Source: Pseudodonghicola sp048268305 (GTDB lineage: Bacteria; Pseudomonadota; Alphaproteobacteria; Rhodobacterales; Rhodobacteraceae). Taken from it: DNA of 64,000 nucleotides. The stretch spans positions 493,534-557,533 of the forward strand of contig NZ_JBLWVT010000002.1 in the NCBI RefSeq assembly GCF_048268305.1. Reading direction: 5' to 3'. Under the pieces are notes generated by a model. That model was not told where the DNA came from. It saw nothing but the letters and a program-made list of their open reading frames with translations, and made no database searches. This document shows positions 35,160 through 44,106 of the stretch, in pieces. The first letter of the stretch is position 1. Every line of letters starts with the position of its first letter. Position numbers and translations under genes: made by a program.

Positions 35160-35222
35160 GGGAAGAGCCGTCGCTAGCCTGCCCGGGACAACAAAAAACG
35201 ACTGACCAACAAGGGAAACGTC

Positions 35223-36776
35223 ATGAGCTATCTTTCACGCCTTCTGGGCGCGGTCTCGGTTGCTGCATTGAGCCTGACGGCGGTGCCGGCCATCGCCGAA
35301 GGCACTTTGGTGATCGCCTCGGCACAGGTGCCGCGCCATTTCAACTCGGCGGTTCAGTCGGGAATCGCCACCGGACTGCCGGCGGCGCAGATTTTCGCCT
35401 CGCCGCTGCGCTATGACGACGGCTGGACCCCTGAGCCCTATCTGGCGAAGAGCTGGGAAGAAAGCGACGATGGCCTCAGCCTGACCCTGCATCTGGTCGA
35501 GGACGCGACCTTCCAGGACGGCGTGCCGATCACCTCGGAAGACGTGGCCTTTTCGATCATGACGATCAAGGAAAACCATCCTTTCAAGACGATGTTCGCC
35601 CCGGTCGAGGCGGTCGAGACCCCGGACGCCCATACCGCCGTGATCAAGCTGAGCCAGCCGCATCCGGCGTTGCTCTTGGCGCTGTCGCCGGCGCTCTGCC
35701 CGATCATCCCCAAGCACATCTATGGCGACGGGCAGGACATCAAGAACCACCCGGCCAACCTGGCGCCGGTGGGGTCGGGCCCCTTCATGCTGGACAGCTA
35801 TACGCCGGGCGAAACCATCGTGTTGAAGAAGAACCCGAACTTCTTCCTCAAGGATCGCCCCAAGCTGGACGAGATCATCGTCCGTATCATCCCCGATCCC
35901 TCGGCGCTGCTGATTGCGGTCGAGAATGGCGATGCCGACTTCTATCCCTTCATGGGCGGCAGTCAGGAGATCAAGCGGCTGGAAAAGGTCGACCGGCTGG
36001 CGATCGACGACGAGGGCGGCGCCGCCATCGGCCCGATCACCTGGCTGGCCTTCAACACCGCCTCGCCGAAACTGTCGGACAAGCGGGTGCGGCAGGCGAT
36101 CGCCTATGCGGTGGACCGCGACTTTGTCCTGAAGGCGCTGCAGCGCGGCGTGTCGAAACCGCAGCGCGGCCCGATCATCGAACAGTCGCCCTTCTTCAAC
36201 CCCGACCTCAACCCCTATGATGTCGATCTGGACAAGGCCAAGGCGCTGATGGCCGAGGCGGGCTATGCCGACGGCATGGAGCTGACGGTGGATTACATCC
36301 CCGGCTTCAAGGAACAGCAGCAGTCGGTGGCCGAATACCTGCGGTCGCAGCTCAAGAAGATCGGCATCGAGGTCACGGTGCGCGCGGCGCCGGATTTCCC
36401 GACCTGGGCGGGCCGTGTCGGCAACCAGGATTTCGAGATGACGATGGATTCGGTCTTCAACTGGGGCGATCCGGTGATCGGGGTGCATCGCACCTATCTC
36501 AGCTCGAACATCCGCAAGGGGGTGATCTGGTCGAATACCCAGAGCTATTCCAACCCCCGGGTCGACGAGCTGCTGACGCAGGCGGCGGTGGAACGCGACT
36601 TTGACAAGCGCAAGGCGCTTTACGGCGAGTTCCAGCAGATCGTGAATGACGACATGCCGATCTATTTCCTGAACCAGATGCCGCAAAAGACCGCCTACGA
36701 CAAGAAGCTGGAGCATGTGCCCACCAGCATCTGGGGCGTTCTGGCGCCGATGGACCTGCTCGACTGGTCGAAGTGA
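35223..36776 (+). CDS. ABC transporter substrate-binding protein (peptide/opine type)
   Basis: A 517-residue solute-binding protein of family 5 with an N-terminal signal peptide (cleavage near AIA-EGT, about residue 24). The segments WTPEPYLAKSWEESDDGLSLTLHL and the DVAFS-like motif, together with RQAIAYAVDRD, are family hallmarks. It binds oligopeptides or similar amide compounds in the periplasm. It is the first gene of a five-gene importer; the ribosome binding site is AAGGGAAA before 35223. Confidence 0.92.
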   Translation: MSYLSRLLGAVSVAALSLTAVPAIAEGTLVIASAQVPRHFNSAVQSGIATGLPAAQIFASPLRYDDGWTPEPYLAKSWEESDDGLSLTLHLVEDATFQDGVPITSEDVAFSIMTIKENHPFKTMFAPVEAVETPDAHTAVIKLSQPHPALLLALSPALCPIIPKHIYGDGQDIKNHPANLAPVGSGPFMLDSYTPGETIVLKKNPNFFLKDRPKLDEIIVRIIPDPSALLIAVENGDADFYPFMGGSQEIKRLEKVDRLAIDDEGGAAIGPITWLAFNTASPKLSDKRVRQAIAYAVDRDFVLKALQRGVSKPQRGPIIEQSPFFNPDLNPYDVDLDKAKALMAEAGYADGMELTVDYIPGFKEQQQSVAEYLRSQLKKIGIEVTVRAAPDFPTWAGRVGNQDFEMTMDSVFNWGDPVIGVHRTYLSSNIRKGVIWSNTQSYSNPRVDELLTQAAVERDFDKRKALYGEFQQIVNDDMPIYFLNQMPQKTAYDKKLEHVPTSIWGVLAPMDLLDWSK

Positions 36777-36804
36777 CCGGGCCGATCTGATCCTGCGCGC
36801 GCCT

Positions 36805-36873
36805 CGGCCCCTTGGCCGGGGCCGCGTCTTTCTTTCCATTCTTGCCAGGGGATCCCGGGGCTGCCCCGGGATC
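36805..36873 (+). other. Hairpins between receptor and permease genes
   Basis: Two stem-loops: 36805-36811 with 36818-36824, followed by a T-rich stretch CGTCTTTCTTT (a partial terminator), and a perfect 10-bp stem GATCCCGGGG-CTG-CCCCGGGATC (36851-36873). They are well placed to keep receptor mRNA more abundant than the permease part, as in other ABC importers (inference). Confidence 0.55.
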
Positions 36874-36886
36874 GGGTGACCAAGCG

Positions 36887-37864
36887 ATGAGCTTTTCCTT
36901 CCTGATCCGGCGTCTGGCCTATGGGCTGATGCTGATGCTGGGCGTCGTCGTTCTGAACTTTCTGCTGATCCGTCTCGCCCCCGGCGACCCCGCGGTGGTG
37001 ATCGCCGGGGAAATGGGCGGAGCCACCGAGGAGATGTTGCAGGCGATCCGCGCCGAATACGGGTTGGATCAGCCATTGCTGACGCAGCTCTGGATCTATG
37101 TCTCGACCGTGGTGAGCGGTGATCTGGGGCAGAGCTATTTCTTCAACAAGCCGGTGGTGGAGCTGATCGGCCAGCGGATCGGGCCGACCATTCTGCTGGT
37201 GCTGACGGCGCAGATCTGTTCGATCCTGATCGGGGTCTTCATGGGGGTGATCGCCGCGCGCAAGCCCAACGGGCCGCTGTCGGCCTTTGTCTCCGTCTTC
37301 TCGACGCTGGGTTATGCGGTGCCGGTGTTCTGGACCGGCATCATGCTGATCATCCTCTTCGCCTCGATGGTTCCGATCTTCCCGGTCGAGGGCATGGCCT
37401 CGGTCCGGCTGCGCGAGGCGGCCTGGTATGTGCGGGCGCTGGATGTGGCGCACCATATGGTGCTGCCGGCTTTTACCCTGGCGGTGATCTATCTGGCGCA
37501 ATACGCGCGCCTGTCGCGCGCCTCGATGATGGAGGTGCTGGGATCGGATTACATCCGCACCGCGCGGGCCAAGGGCGCGAACGAGGGCTCGGTCCTGTTC
37601 CGCCATGCGCTGCGCAACGCGGCGCTGCCGATCCTGACGGTGGCGGGGCTGCAGTTCGGCAACCTGATCTCGGGCTCGCTGCTGGTCGAGACGGTGTTCA
37701 ACTGGCCCGGCATGGGGCGGCTGGCCTTCGATTCCATCCTGCGGCGGGATTATCCGACCGTCATGGGGGTGCTGCTTTTCGCCTCTGCCATGGTGGTGGT
37801 GGCCAATATCCTGACCGATCTCAGCTATCGCCTGGCCGATCCGCGGCTGAGGGGGCGGGGATGA
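36887..37864 (+). CDS. ABC transporter permease (DppB type)
   Basis: A 325-residue permease with about six helices and the N-terminal FLIRRLAYGLMLMLGVVVLNF segment. The cytoplasmic coupling loop EAA motif is in YIRTARAKGANEGSVLFRHALRNA. It starts at 36887 (MSFSF); the upstream frame is intergenic. It pairs with the DppC-type permease downstream to form the channel of the family 5 importer. Confidence 0.92.
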   Translation: MSFSFLIRRLAYGLMLMLGVVVLNFLLIRLAPGDPAVVIAGEMGGATEEMLQAIRAEYGLDQPLLTQLWIYVSTVVSGDLGQSYFFNKPVVELIGQRIGPTILLVLTAQICSILIGVFMGVIAARKPNGPLSAFVSVFSTLGYAVPVFWTGIMLIILFASMVPIFPVEGMASVRLREAAWYVRALDVAHHMVLPAFTLAVIYLAQYARLSRASMMEVLGSDYIRTARAKGANEGSVLFRHALRNAALPILTVAGLQFGNLISGSLLVETVFNWPGMGRLAFDSILRRDYPTVMGVLLFASAMVVVANILTDLSYRLADPRLRGRG

Positions 37865-37936
37865 GCGGCGCGCAGGCGGCGGGCCGCGGCAGGGAGGGGG
37901 CCAGCCCCCTCTGCGCCCCGCGAGGGGGCGCATTCA

Positions 37937-37963
37937 CCCCCGGGATATTTGCAGCTAGAAAAA
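37937..37963 (+). repeat. Rhodobacterales-type intergenic element, copy 2
   Basis: CCCCCGGGATATTTGCAGC with a purine tail, 15 bases before the DppC-type start. It is preceded by two GC hairpins, AGGGGG-CCAG-CCCCCT and CGCCCC-GCGA-GGGGCG-like, within 37890-37931. It matches the element at 8825-8844 in 16 of 20 positions. Confidence 0.45.
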
Positions 37964-37977
37964 GAGCGGGATGAGCG

Positions 37978-38853
37978 ATGAGCGAACCGACACAAACCGA
38001 ATATGTCGCCGAGAGCCCGGCGCGCGAGGCCTGGCGGATGTACCGGCGCAACCTGCCGGCGGTGGCGGGCGCGGTGATCCTGCTGGCGATCATCTGCATG
38101 ACGCTTTACGGCAGCTTCTTCTTCACCGGCGATCCCTTCGAGATCGTCTGGGCGCCGCATGAGCTGCCGGGAGTGGAGCCCGACTTTCCACTTGGCACCG
38201 ATTATCTTGGCCGCGACATCCTGGCGGGGCTGCTGACCGGCGGCGCACCGACGCTGACCGTGGGGCTTGCCGCGGCGGCGATCACCATGGTGATCGGCAT
38301 CTCGCTGGGCGCGGCGGCGGGCTATTACGGCGGCTGGGTCGACAACCTGCTGATGCGGGTGACCGAGTTCTTCCAGGTGCTGCCGGCGCTGCTGTTCGCC
38401 ATGGTGCTGGTCACGCTGTTCTCGCCCTCGCTGTTCACCGTGGCGATGGCGATCGGGGTGGTGAGCTGGCCGCAGACCGCCCGGCTGACCCGCGCCGAGT
38501 TCCTGAAGATCAAGGAGCTGGAATATGTCACCGCGGCGCGGGCGATCGGCGCGCGCAACAAGCGCATCATCTGGAAAGTGATCCTGCCCAATGCGCTGCC
38601 GCCGCTGATCGTCTCGGCGACGCTGACCGTGGGGGTGGCGATCCTGTTCGAGGCGGGGCTGTCGTTCCTGGGTCTGGGCGATCCTAACCAGATGAGCTGG
38701 GGGCTGATGATCGGCGCCAACCGGGAATACATCCTGGACGCCTGGTGGCCGGTGACCTTCCCGGGTCTGGCGATCTTTCTGACCGTCTTTGCCGTGTCGC
38801 TGGTGGGCGACGGGCTGAACGACGCTTTCAATCCGAAGTTGAGGGAACGATGA
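37978..38853 (+). CDS. ABC transporter permease (DppC type)
   Basis: A 291-residue permease with an N-terminal cytoplasmic arm, first helix about residues 28-50, and the conserved HPLGTD-like motif DFPLGTDYLGRDI. The EAA loop is YVTAARAIGARNKRIIWKVILPN. It lies 113 bases after the DppB-type gene; its stop overlaps the next ATPase start (ATGA). Confidence 0.92.
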   Translation: MSEPTQTEYVAESPAREAWRMYRRNLPAVAGAVILLAIICMTLYGSFFFTGDPFEIVWAPHELPGVEPDFPLGTDYLGRDILAGLLTGGAPTLTVGLAAAAITMVIGISLGAAAGYYGGWVDNLLMRVTEFFQVLPALLFAMVLVTLFSPSLFTVAMAIGVVSWPQTARLTRAEFLKIKELEYVTAARAIGARNKRIIWKVILPNALPPLIVSATLTVGVAILFEAGLSFLGLGDPNQMSWGLMIGANREYILDAWWPVTFPGLAIFLTVFAVSLVGDGLNDAFNPKLRER

Positions 38854-39824
38854 GCGCGCTTTTGGAAATCGAGGATCTGCGGGTCACCTTCCGCACCCGC
38901 TATGGCGAGGTGACGGCGCTGGATTCGGTGTCGATGCATGTGAATGCCGGCGAGACGCTGGGGGTCGTGGGCGAGAGCGGCTGTGGCAAGTCGATCACCG
39001 CGCTGAGCGTGATGGGGTTGATCCCCAGCCCGCCGGGCAAGATCGCCGGCGGTTCGATCCGGCTGAACGGCGAGGAGCTGGTCGGCATCGCGCCGGCGCG
39101 GATGCGGGCGCTGCGCGGCTCGGACGTGGCGATGATCTTTCAGGAGCCGATGACCAGCCTCAACCCGGTCTTCACCGTGGGCGACCAGATCGCCGAGGCG
39201 ATCATGCTGCACCAGAAAGTCGGCGCCGATCAGGCGCGGAAGCAGGCGGTGGCGCTGCTGGAGCGGGTGGGCATTCCCAGCCCGGACCGGCGGGCGAAGG
39301 ATTATCCGCACCAGCTTTCCGGCGGCATGCGCCAGCGGGTGATGATCGCCATGGCGGTCTCCTGCCGGCCCAAGGTGCTGATCGCGGACGAGCCGACCAC
39401 CGCGCTCGATGTCACCGTGCAGGCGCAGATCTTCGATCTCTTGAACGAGATCCAGCGCGATTTCGGCGCCGCCATCATCCTGATCACCCATGACATGGGC
39501 GCGATCAGCGAAATGGCCGACCGGGTGGCGGTGATGTATGCCGGCCGGGTGATCGAACAGGCGTCGGCGGACGATGTGCTCGACCTGCCGCAGCACCCCT
39601 ATGCCCGCGGGCTGATCGACTGCATCCCGGCGCTTGGCCGGGCCGATCACGCGCTGAAGGAGATCCCCGGGGTGGTGCCGCCGCTGCATCTGTTGGGCCG
39701 GGGCTGCGCCTTTGCCGATCGCTGCGCCTACAAATTCGACCGCTGCACGCGGGAAAAGCCGCTGCTGGCCAATCACGGGATTCATCCGGTGGCCTGCCAC
39801 GCGGCCGAGGAGGGGGTGATATGA
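38850..39824 (+). CDS. ABC transporter ATP-binding protein (DppD type)
   Basis: A 324-residue ATPase. It has Walker A GESGCGKS, Q-loop in FQEPMTSLNP, signature LSGGMRQR, Walker B VLIADEPTTALD and the switch His in LITHD. The C-terminal oligopeptide-family extension contains Cys residues (GCAFADRCAY, RCTR, ACH), which bind an iron-sulfur cluster in some homologues. The start at 38850 overlaps the permease stop. It powers uptake together with the DppF-type partner. Confidence 0.93.
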   Translation: MSALLEIEDLRVTFRTRYGEVTALDSVSMHVNAGETLGVVGESGCGKSITALSVMGLIPSPPGKIAGGSIRLNGEELVGIAPARMRALRGSDVAMIFQEPMTSLNPVFTVGDQIAEAIMLHQKVGADQARKQAVALLERVGIPSPDRRAKDYPHQLSGGMRQRVMIAMAVSCRPKVLIADEPTTALDVTVQAQIFDLLNEIQRDFGAAIILITHDMGAISEMADRVAVMYAGRVIEQASADDVLDLPQHPYARGLIDCIPALGRADHALKEIPGVVPPLHLLGRGCAFADRCAYKFDRCTREKPLLANHGIHPVACHAAEEGVI

Positions 39825-40813
39825 CCACGCTTCTGGATGTCCGCGACCTGACGGTCCGCTTCGCATTGCCCAAGCCCTCGCTCTTCGGCGAGCGGCCCTA
39901 TCTCGAGGCGGTGCGCCAGGTGTCGTTCAGGCTGGAGGCCGGCCGCGCGCTGGGGATCGTGGGGGAGTCCGGGTCAGGCAAGACCACCACCGCGATGGCG
40001 ACGATCCGGCTGGCGCCGACCGCTGGCGGCCAGGTGCTGTTCGAGGGCGAGGATCTGCTGGCGCTGAGCGAGGAGGGAATGCGGCAGCGGCGGCGCGACG
40101 TGCAGCTGATCTTTCAGGATCCCTATTCCTCGCTCAATCCGCGCGCGCGGGTGGTCGATATCGTACGCGAGCCGATGGACCTGCTCGGCATCGGCACGCC
40201 GGCGGACCGGCTGGCGCGGGTGAAGGAGCTGTTCAGCCTGGTCGGGCTCAGACCTGATCAGCTCAATCTCTTTCCGCATCAGTTCTCGGGCGGGCAGCGG
40301 CAGCGGATTTCCATTGCCCGGGCATTGACCACGAATCCGAAACTTCTGGTTTGCGACGAGCCGGTTTCGGCGCTCGACGTGGCGATCCAGGCGCAGATCC
40401 TGAACCTGCTGGCCCGGCTCAAGGCCGAGCTGGGGCTGAGCTATCTGTTCATCAGCCACGACCTGGGGGTGGTGCGCCATGTCTGCGACGATGTGGCGGT
40501 GATGTATCTGGGCAAGATCGTCGAGATGGGGCCGCGCGATGCGCTGTTCGACGCGCCGCAGCACCCCTATACTCAGGCGCTGCTGGCGGCGGCGCCGTCG
40601 TTGGCGCGGCGCAAGTCCAAGGGCTATGTCCGGCCGCTCAAGGTGGCGGGCGACCCGCCCAGCCCGATCAACCCGCCGGCGGGCTGTGCCTTTGCCGAAC
40701 GTTGCCCCTGGGCGCAACAGATCTGCCGGCAGATGCCGCCGGCGCTGGCGCTGCAGGGGACGCATCAGGTGGCCTGCCATTTTCCCGGGCCGCTGGCGCA
40801 GGACGCGGCGTGA
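39821..40813 (+). CDS. ABC transporter ATP-binding protein (DppF type)
   Basis: A 330-residue ATPase with Walker A GESGSGKTT, FQDPYSSLNPR, signature FSGGQRQR, Walker B LLVCDEPVSALD and ISHD. Like its partner it has the C-terminal Cys-containing extension (GCAFAERCPWA, ACHF). It overlaps the DppD-type stop by four bases, and is the last gene of the importer. Confidence 0.93.
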   Translation: MTTLLDVRDLTVRFALPKPSLFGERPYLEAVRQVSFRLEAGRALGIVGESGSGKTTTAMATIRLAPTAGGQVLFEGEDLLALSEEGMRQRRRDVQLIFQDPYSSLNPRARVVDIVREPMDLLGIGTPADRLARVKELFSLVGLRPDQLNLFPHQFSGGQRQRISIARALTTNPKLLVCDEPVSALDVAIQAQILNLLARLKAELGLSYLFISHDLGVVRHVCDDVAVMYLGKIVEMGPRDALFDAPQHPYTQALLAAAPSLARRKSKGYVRPLKVAGDPPSPINPPAGCAFAERCPWAQQICRQMPPALALQGTHQVACHFPGPLAQDAA

Positions 40814-40867
40814 GCTGATCTCTCGCCTGGAAGGCATCGAGATGACACGGCGACCATATCGCACGCG

Positions 40868-40887
40868 GCGGCCCCTTCGGGGGCCGC
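40868..40887 (+). terminator. Probable terminator of the ABC operon
   Basis: An 8-bp GC stem with TTCG tetraloop (40868-40875 with 40880-40887), 55 bases after the last ABC gene. The following TTCGCATTTC is only weakly T-rich, so termination may be partial. Confidence 0.5.
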
Positions 40888-41538
40888 TTCGCATTTCGGG
40901 CGCAACGAATCGCAGGCGCGCGCCGACATTGTTGTCACATCCTGGCGTATTCCTGAGGGTTCGCTGTTATTGGTTCCGGATCTCTTAGCCCGGGCGGGCG
41001 AGCTCGGAAAAGTGGCGCAGCGGCTTGCAGGTCTGAGAAGAGGGCGCGGGCTGACGGTGACTGTGTGAATTCTGGAAACAGTCCCTTAGGGAAGTCACCT
41101 CCACCTGACTGTCACCGCCCTGGTTACCAGAAAATTAACGGAAAACCCACAATTTGACGGAAACAATGCCGCGGGTCTTCCTTGCCCCAAGGTCACCCGG
41201 AACAGAGTTTAGGGGGTTTTCAGAGAAACCGACGTTAATTTTGTTCGAATTTTCATTTTGCCGGATTTCGCGGTTCCGGTAATTTTACCCTGCCTACTGG
41301 GGGGCACTGTCTGAACGGTCACTGGGATGACCGCCCGATCGCATCGGTGAAGATGTCAGAAATGGGAACCCGTTCGGGAAGACGGGTCTTGCGCAGGGGT
41401 TTTGGGGGCCGCTGCGTCCAGTTTTCTGGCATCCGAATGCGGGGGGCGCGACCCGTTACCTTCGGAATGTCCTTGGGTCAGGCGGAACTGGGTCAGTCCG
41501 GCCCGCGATTAGGCGTGGGCCGAAAAGGAGAACTAGTC
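40888..41538 (+). promoter_or_regulatory. Long non-coding leader region of the Hint/RTX gene
   Basis: About 650 bases without a credible gene. The middle part (41130-41300) is clearly richer in A and T than its surroundings. Seen structures are the distant dyad CGGTGAC/GTCACCG around 41055-41118, the palindrome TCCCTTAGGGA near 41090-41100, and ACCCGT-N8-ACGGGT near 41368-41387. The coding frame of the downstream gene is open from 41347, but the ribosome binding site AAAAGGAG sits at 41523-41530. A large regulated promoter or leader RNA is likely. Confidence 0.45.
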
Positions 41539-43980
41539 ATGGCAGTTACCCCCGAGAGCACCAGCGGCATTGTCGATGGCGATGCTGGCGACAATCGTAT
41601 CGACCTGGCCTATACCGGCGATCCCGAAGGCGATGTGATCGACGGTGGGGATGCTGCCGCACCTGGAACCGAAGACGATATCGTCAACGCCGGTCCCGGC
41701 GACGATTATGTCGCGGCGGGCGAGGGCGACGATACGGTCTATGCCGGCAGCGGGGATGATGAGGTCTATGGCCAGGCCGGCAATGACACCATCTATGGCG
41801 ACAGCGATGCCCCGGGCACCGAATACAGCGGCGGTCGCGAGGTGTTCCAATGGGACGAGGCGCCCGATCCCGATGACGGCGGCCAGATCGACCCCTTCGA
41901 TTCCCTCAAGGCGGGCTTCACCCAGAACACCGGCAGCGTCGATGTGACCTTCTCGGTCACCTCTTCGGATTATGGCACCAATACCGCGCTCTCGGCCGAG
42001 ACCGAGAATGTGGACGGCATCGTCACCGACGGCACCGCCGCCTCGACCACCAGCGGGCTCGACTCGCTGACCAATGGCGAGGGCAATAGCGTTGATTACG
42101 AACTGTCCTTCTCGGACGAGGTGGAAAATGTCTCCTTCCGGATCAACGACGTCGATGGCGACGGCATCGTCAAGGTGCAGGCCTTCGACGCCAACGGCAA
42201 TCCGGTCGAGGTGACGCTGACCGCCGGTTCGGGTGTGACGCTGCTCGACACCGATACGGTGACCGGCGCCGATACCGCGGATTCCAACGGTGGCTATGAA
42301 GAAAACGACAGCTCCACTTACTCGGTCCTCGTCACCATCGAGGGGCCGGTCTCCAGCCTGAGCATCAGTCACAGCCAAGACGGTCTCGATAACTCCGGCA
42401 TCACCGTCACCGATGTCTATTTCGATGCTGGCGCCTCCGACGTTGATCTCGAACCGGGCGACGATTACCTCGATGGCGGCGACGGGGATGACACCATCTA
42501 TGGCGAGGCCGGCAACGACACGCTGATCGGCGGCGCTGGCAATGATACGATTTTCGGCGGTGACGGCAGTGATACCGTCTATGGTGGCGACGGCGACGAC
42601 GTGATCGACACCTCTTCGACCAGCGGCGTTCCGCTGCCGGATCGCGGCTTCCCGTCTTACATGGGCCTGCCCGAAGTGCCTGCCGACAGCGATCCCTATG
42701 ACGATCGTGACACCGTCTATGGCGGCGCCGGCAATGACACCATCATCACGGGTGACGACAATGACGTCATCTATGGCGGTGACGGCAACGACACCATCGA
42801 TGGCGGTCTCGACGACGACTATATCGAAGGCGGCGAGGGCGATGACTTCATCGTCGGCGGCGAAGGATCGGACGAGATCTATGGCGGCGGCGGTGACGAT
42901 GTCATCTATGGCGGTCTGAACCCCTCCTATCCCGATTTCATGAACATCCCCGATGACGGCAGCGTCGGCGACCCCGATCCGGTGACCGACAATGGCAAGG
43001 ATGTCATCTATGGCGGTAGCGGTAATGACATCATCTACGGTCAGGACGACGACGACATCCTCTATGGCGGCGAAGGCAATGACACGCTCGATGGCGGTAT
43101 CGACAACGATTATCTCGACGGCGGCGAGGGCGATGACCGGCTGATCGGGGGCGAAGGCGCCGACACCATGCTGGGTGGCTCCGGTCGCGACAGCTTTATC
43201 GGGGTGACCGATGGCGATGTGATCGACGGCGGCACCACCGGCGACGATTACGACACGCTCTATATGGGCGGCCAACGCTATCGCATCATCTCTGAAACCG
43301 TCGATGCCGATGGTGACTCGACCTCCGGCACGATGGAACTGCTGGATGATCATGGCAACGTCACCGGCACCGTCCAGTTCAACGAGATCGAAAAGATCGT
43401 GCCTTGCTTCACCCCCGGCACCCGGATCGCCACGCCTCAGGGCGAGCGTCTGGTCGAGGATCTGCAGATCGGTGATCTGGTGATGACCCGCGACAACGGC
43501 ATGCAGGAAATCCGCTGGATCGGCCGGCGCGAGCTGGCGGGCACCGAATTGGCCGAACATCTGCAGCCGGTGCTGATCCGCAAGGGCGCGCTGGGGAACG
43601 GCCTGCCGGAGCGTGACATGATGGTCAGCCCGCAGCACCGCCTGCTGATCGCCAGCGACCGCAACGCGCTCTATTTCGAGGAGCGCGAGGTTCTGGTCGC
43701 GGCCAAGCATCTGACCTGGATGAAGGGGATCGACCGGGTGGAGCGCGCCAGCGTCACCTATATCCACTTCATGTTCGACCAGCACGAGGTCGTGCTGTCG
43801 GATGGCGCCTGGACCGAAAGCTTCCAGCCCGGCGATCTGACGCTTGGCGGCATGGACAGCGCCCAGCGGATGGAGATCCTCGAGCTGTTCCCCGAGCTGA
43901 AGCGTCGCGACGGTGGCGTGGGCTATCCGGCGGCGCGGCGGTCGCTGAAGCGGCATGAGGCGATCTTGCTGATGCACTGA
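41539..43980 (+). CDS. RTX-repeat protein with C-terminal Hint domain
   Basis: An 813-residue, strongly acidic protein. Two blocks of calcium-binding RTX nonapeptides (GGxGxDxxx; about residues 53-88 and 306-553) flank a Ser/Thr/Asp-rich beta-domain (about 95-300). From Cys623 (CFTPGTRIATPQGE) a Hint_2 domain runs to about residue 760, containing MVSPQHRLL. Hint domains self-cleave or rearrange peptide bonds at the N-terminal Cys. No signal peptide is visible, as expected for type I secretion. AAAAGGAG precedes 41539. The function is unknown; surface or matrix protein is a guess. Confidence 0.88.
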   Translation: MAVTPESTSGIVDGDAGDNRIDLAYTGDPEGDVIDGGDAAAPGTEDDIVNAGPGDDYVAAGEGDDTVYAGSGDDEVYGQAGNDTIYGDSDAPGTEYSGGREVFQWDEAPDPDDGGQIDPFDSLKAGFTQNTGSVDVTFSVTSSDYGTNTALSAETENVDGIVTDGTAASTTSGLDSLTNGEGNSVDYELSFSDEVENVSFRINDVDGDGIVKVQAFDANGNPVEVTLTAGSGVTLLDTDTVTGADTADSNGGYEENDSSTYSVLVTIEGPVSSLSISHSQDGLDNSGITVTDVYFDAGASDVDLEPGDDYLDGGDGDDTIYGEAGNDTLIGGAGNDTIFGGDGSDTVYGGDGDDVIDTSSTSGVPLPDRGFPSYMGLPEVPADSDPYDDRDTVYGGAGNDTIITGDDNDVIYGGDGNDTIDGGLDDDYIEGGEGDDFIVGGEGSDEIYGGGGDDVIYGGLNPSYPDFMNIPDDGSVGDPDPVTDNGKDVIYGGSGNDIIYGQDDDDILYGGEGNDTLDGGIDNDYLDGGEGDDRLIGGEGADTMLGGSGRDSFIGVTDGDVIDGGTTGDDYDTLYMGGQRYRIISETVDADGDSTSGTMELLDDHGNVTGTVQFNEIEKIVPCFTPGTRIATPQGERLVEDLQIGDLVMTRDNGMQEIRWIGRRELAGTELAEHLQPVLIRKGALGNGLPERDMMVSPQHRLLIASDRNALYFEEREVLVAAKHLTWMKGIDRVERASVTYIHFMFDQHEVVLSDGAWTESFQPGDLTLGGMDSAQRMEILELFPELKRRDGGVGYPAARRSLKRHEAILLMH
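41695..41803 (+). repeat. RTX repeat block 1
   Basis: About four degenerate 27-base coding repeats giving GDDYVAAGEG-type nonapeptides. It is separated from block 2 by a non-repeat domain. Confidence 0.8.
42454..43195 (+). repeat. RTX repeat block 2
   Basis: Coding repeats of the YGGxGNDTI type, interrupted by two similar inserts rich in Pro and Asp (about 42615-42700 and 42920-43000). The inserts themselves resemble each other (LPDRGFPSYMGLPEVP versus NPSYPDFMNIPDDG), so the block probably grew by duplication of a larger unit. Confidence 0.8.
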
Positions 43981-44080
43981 CGCAAGGGGCGTCGGCAGGT
44001 CGCGGGGGCGCGACCTGCGCGATGGCCTTTCGGAATACTATTGCAGTTGCGAATGATCCGCCCACCGCGGGACGGATCGG

Positions 44081-44106
44081 AAAGGCAGGGCCCAGGCCCT
44101 GCCTTT
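44081..44106. terminator. Bidirectional terminator between Hint/RTX and MobA-like genes
   Basis: A perfect 10-bp stem AAAGGCAGGG (44081-44090) with CCCTGCCTTT (44097-44106) and a 6-base loop, between convergent genes. The A/T ends serve both strands. It abuts the stop of the minus-strand gene. Confidence 0.75.

Noticed and set aside
42454..43195. Possible CRISPR-like periodicity
   Set aside because: The repeats are coding, degenerate 27-base units giving RTX nonapeptides, without unique spacers between constant repeats.
41533..43977. An 814-codon frame antisense to the Hint/RTX gene
   Set aside because: It mirrors the RTX repeats and has no domain or ribosome binding site.
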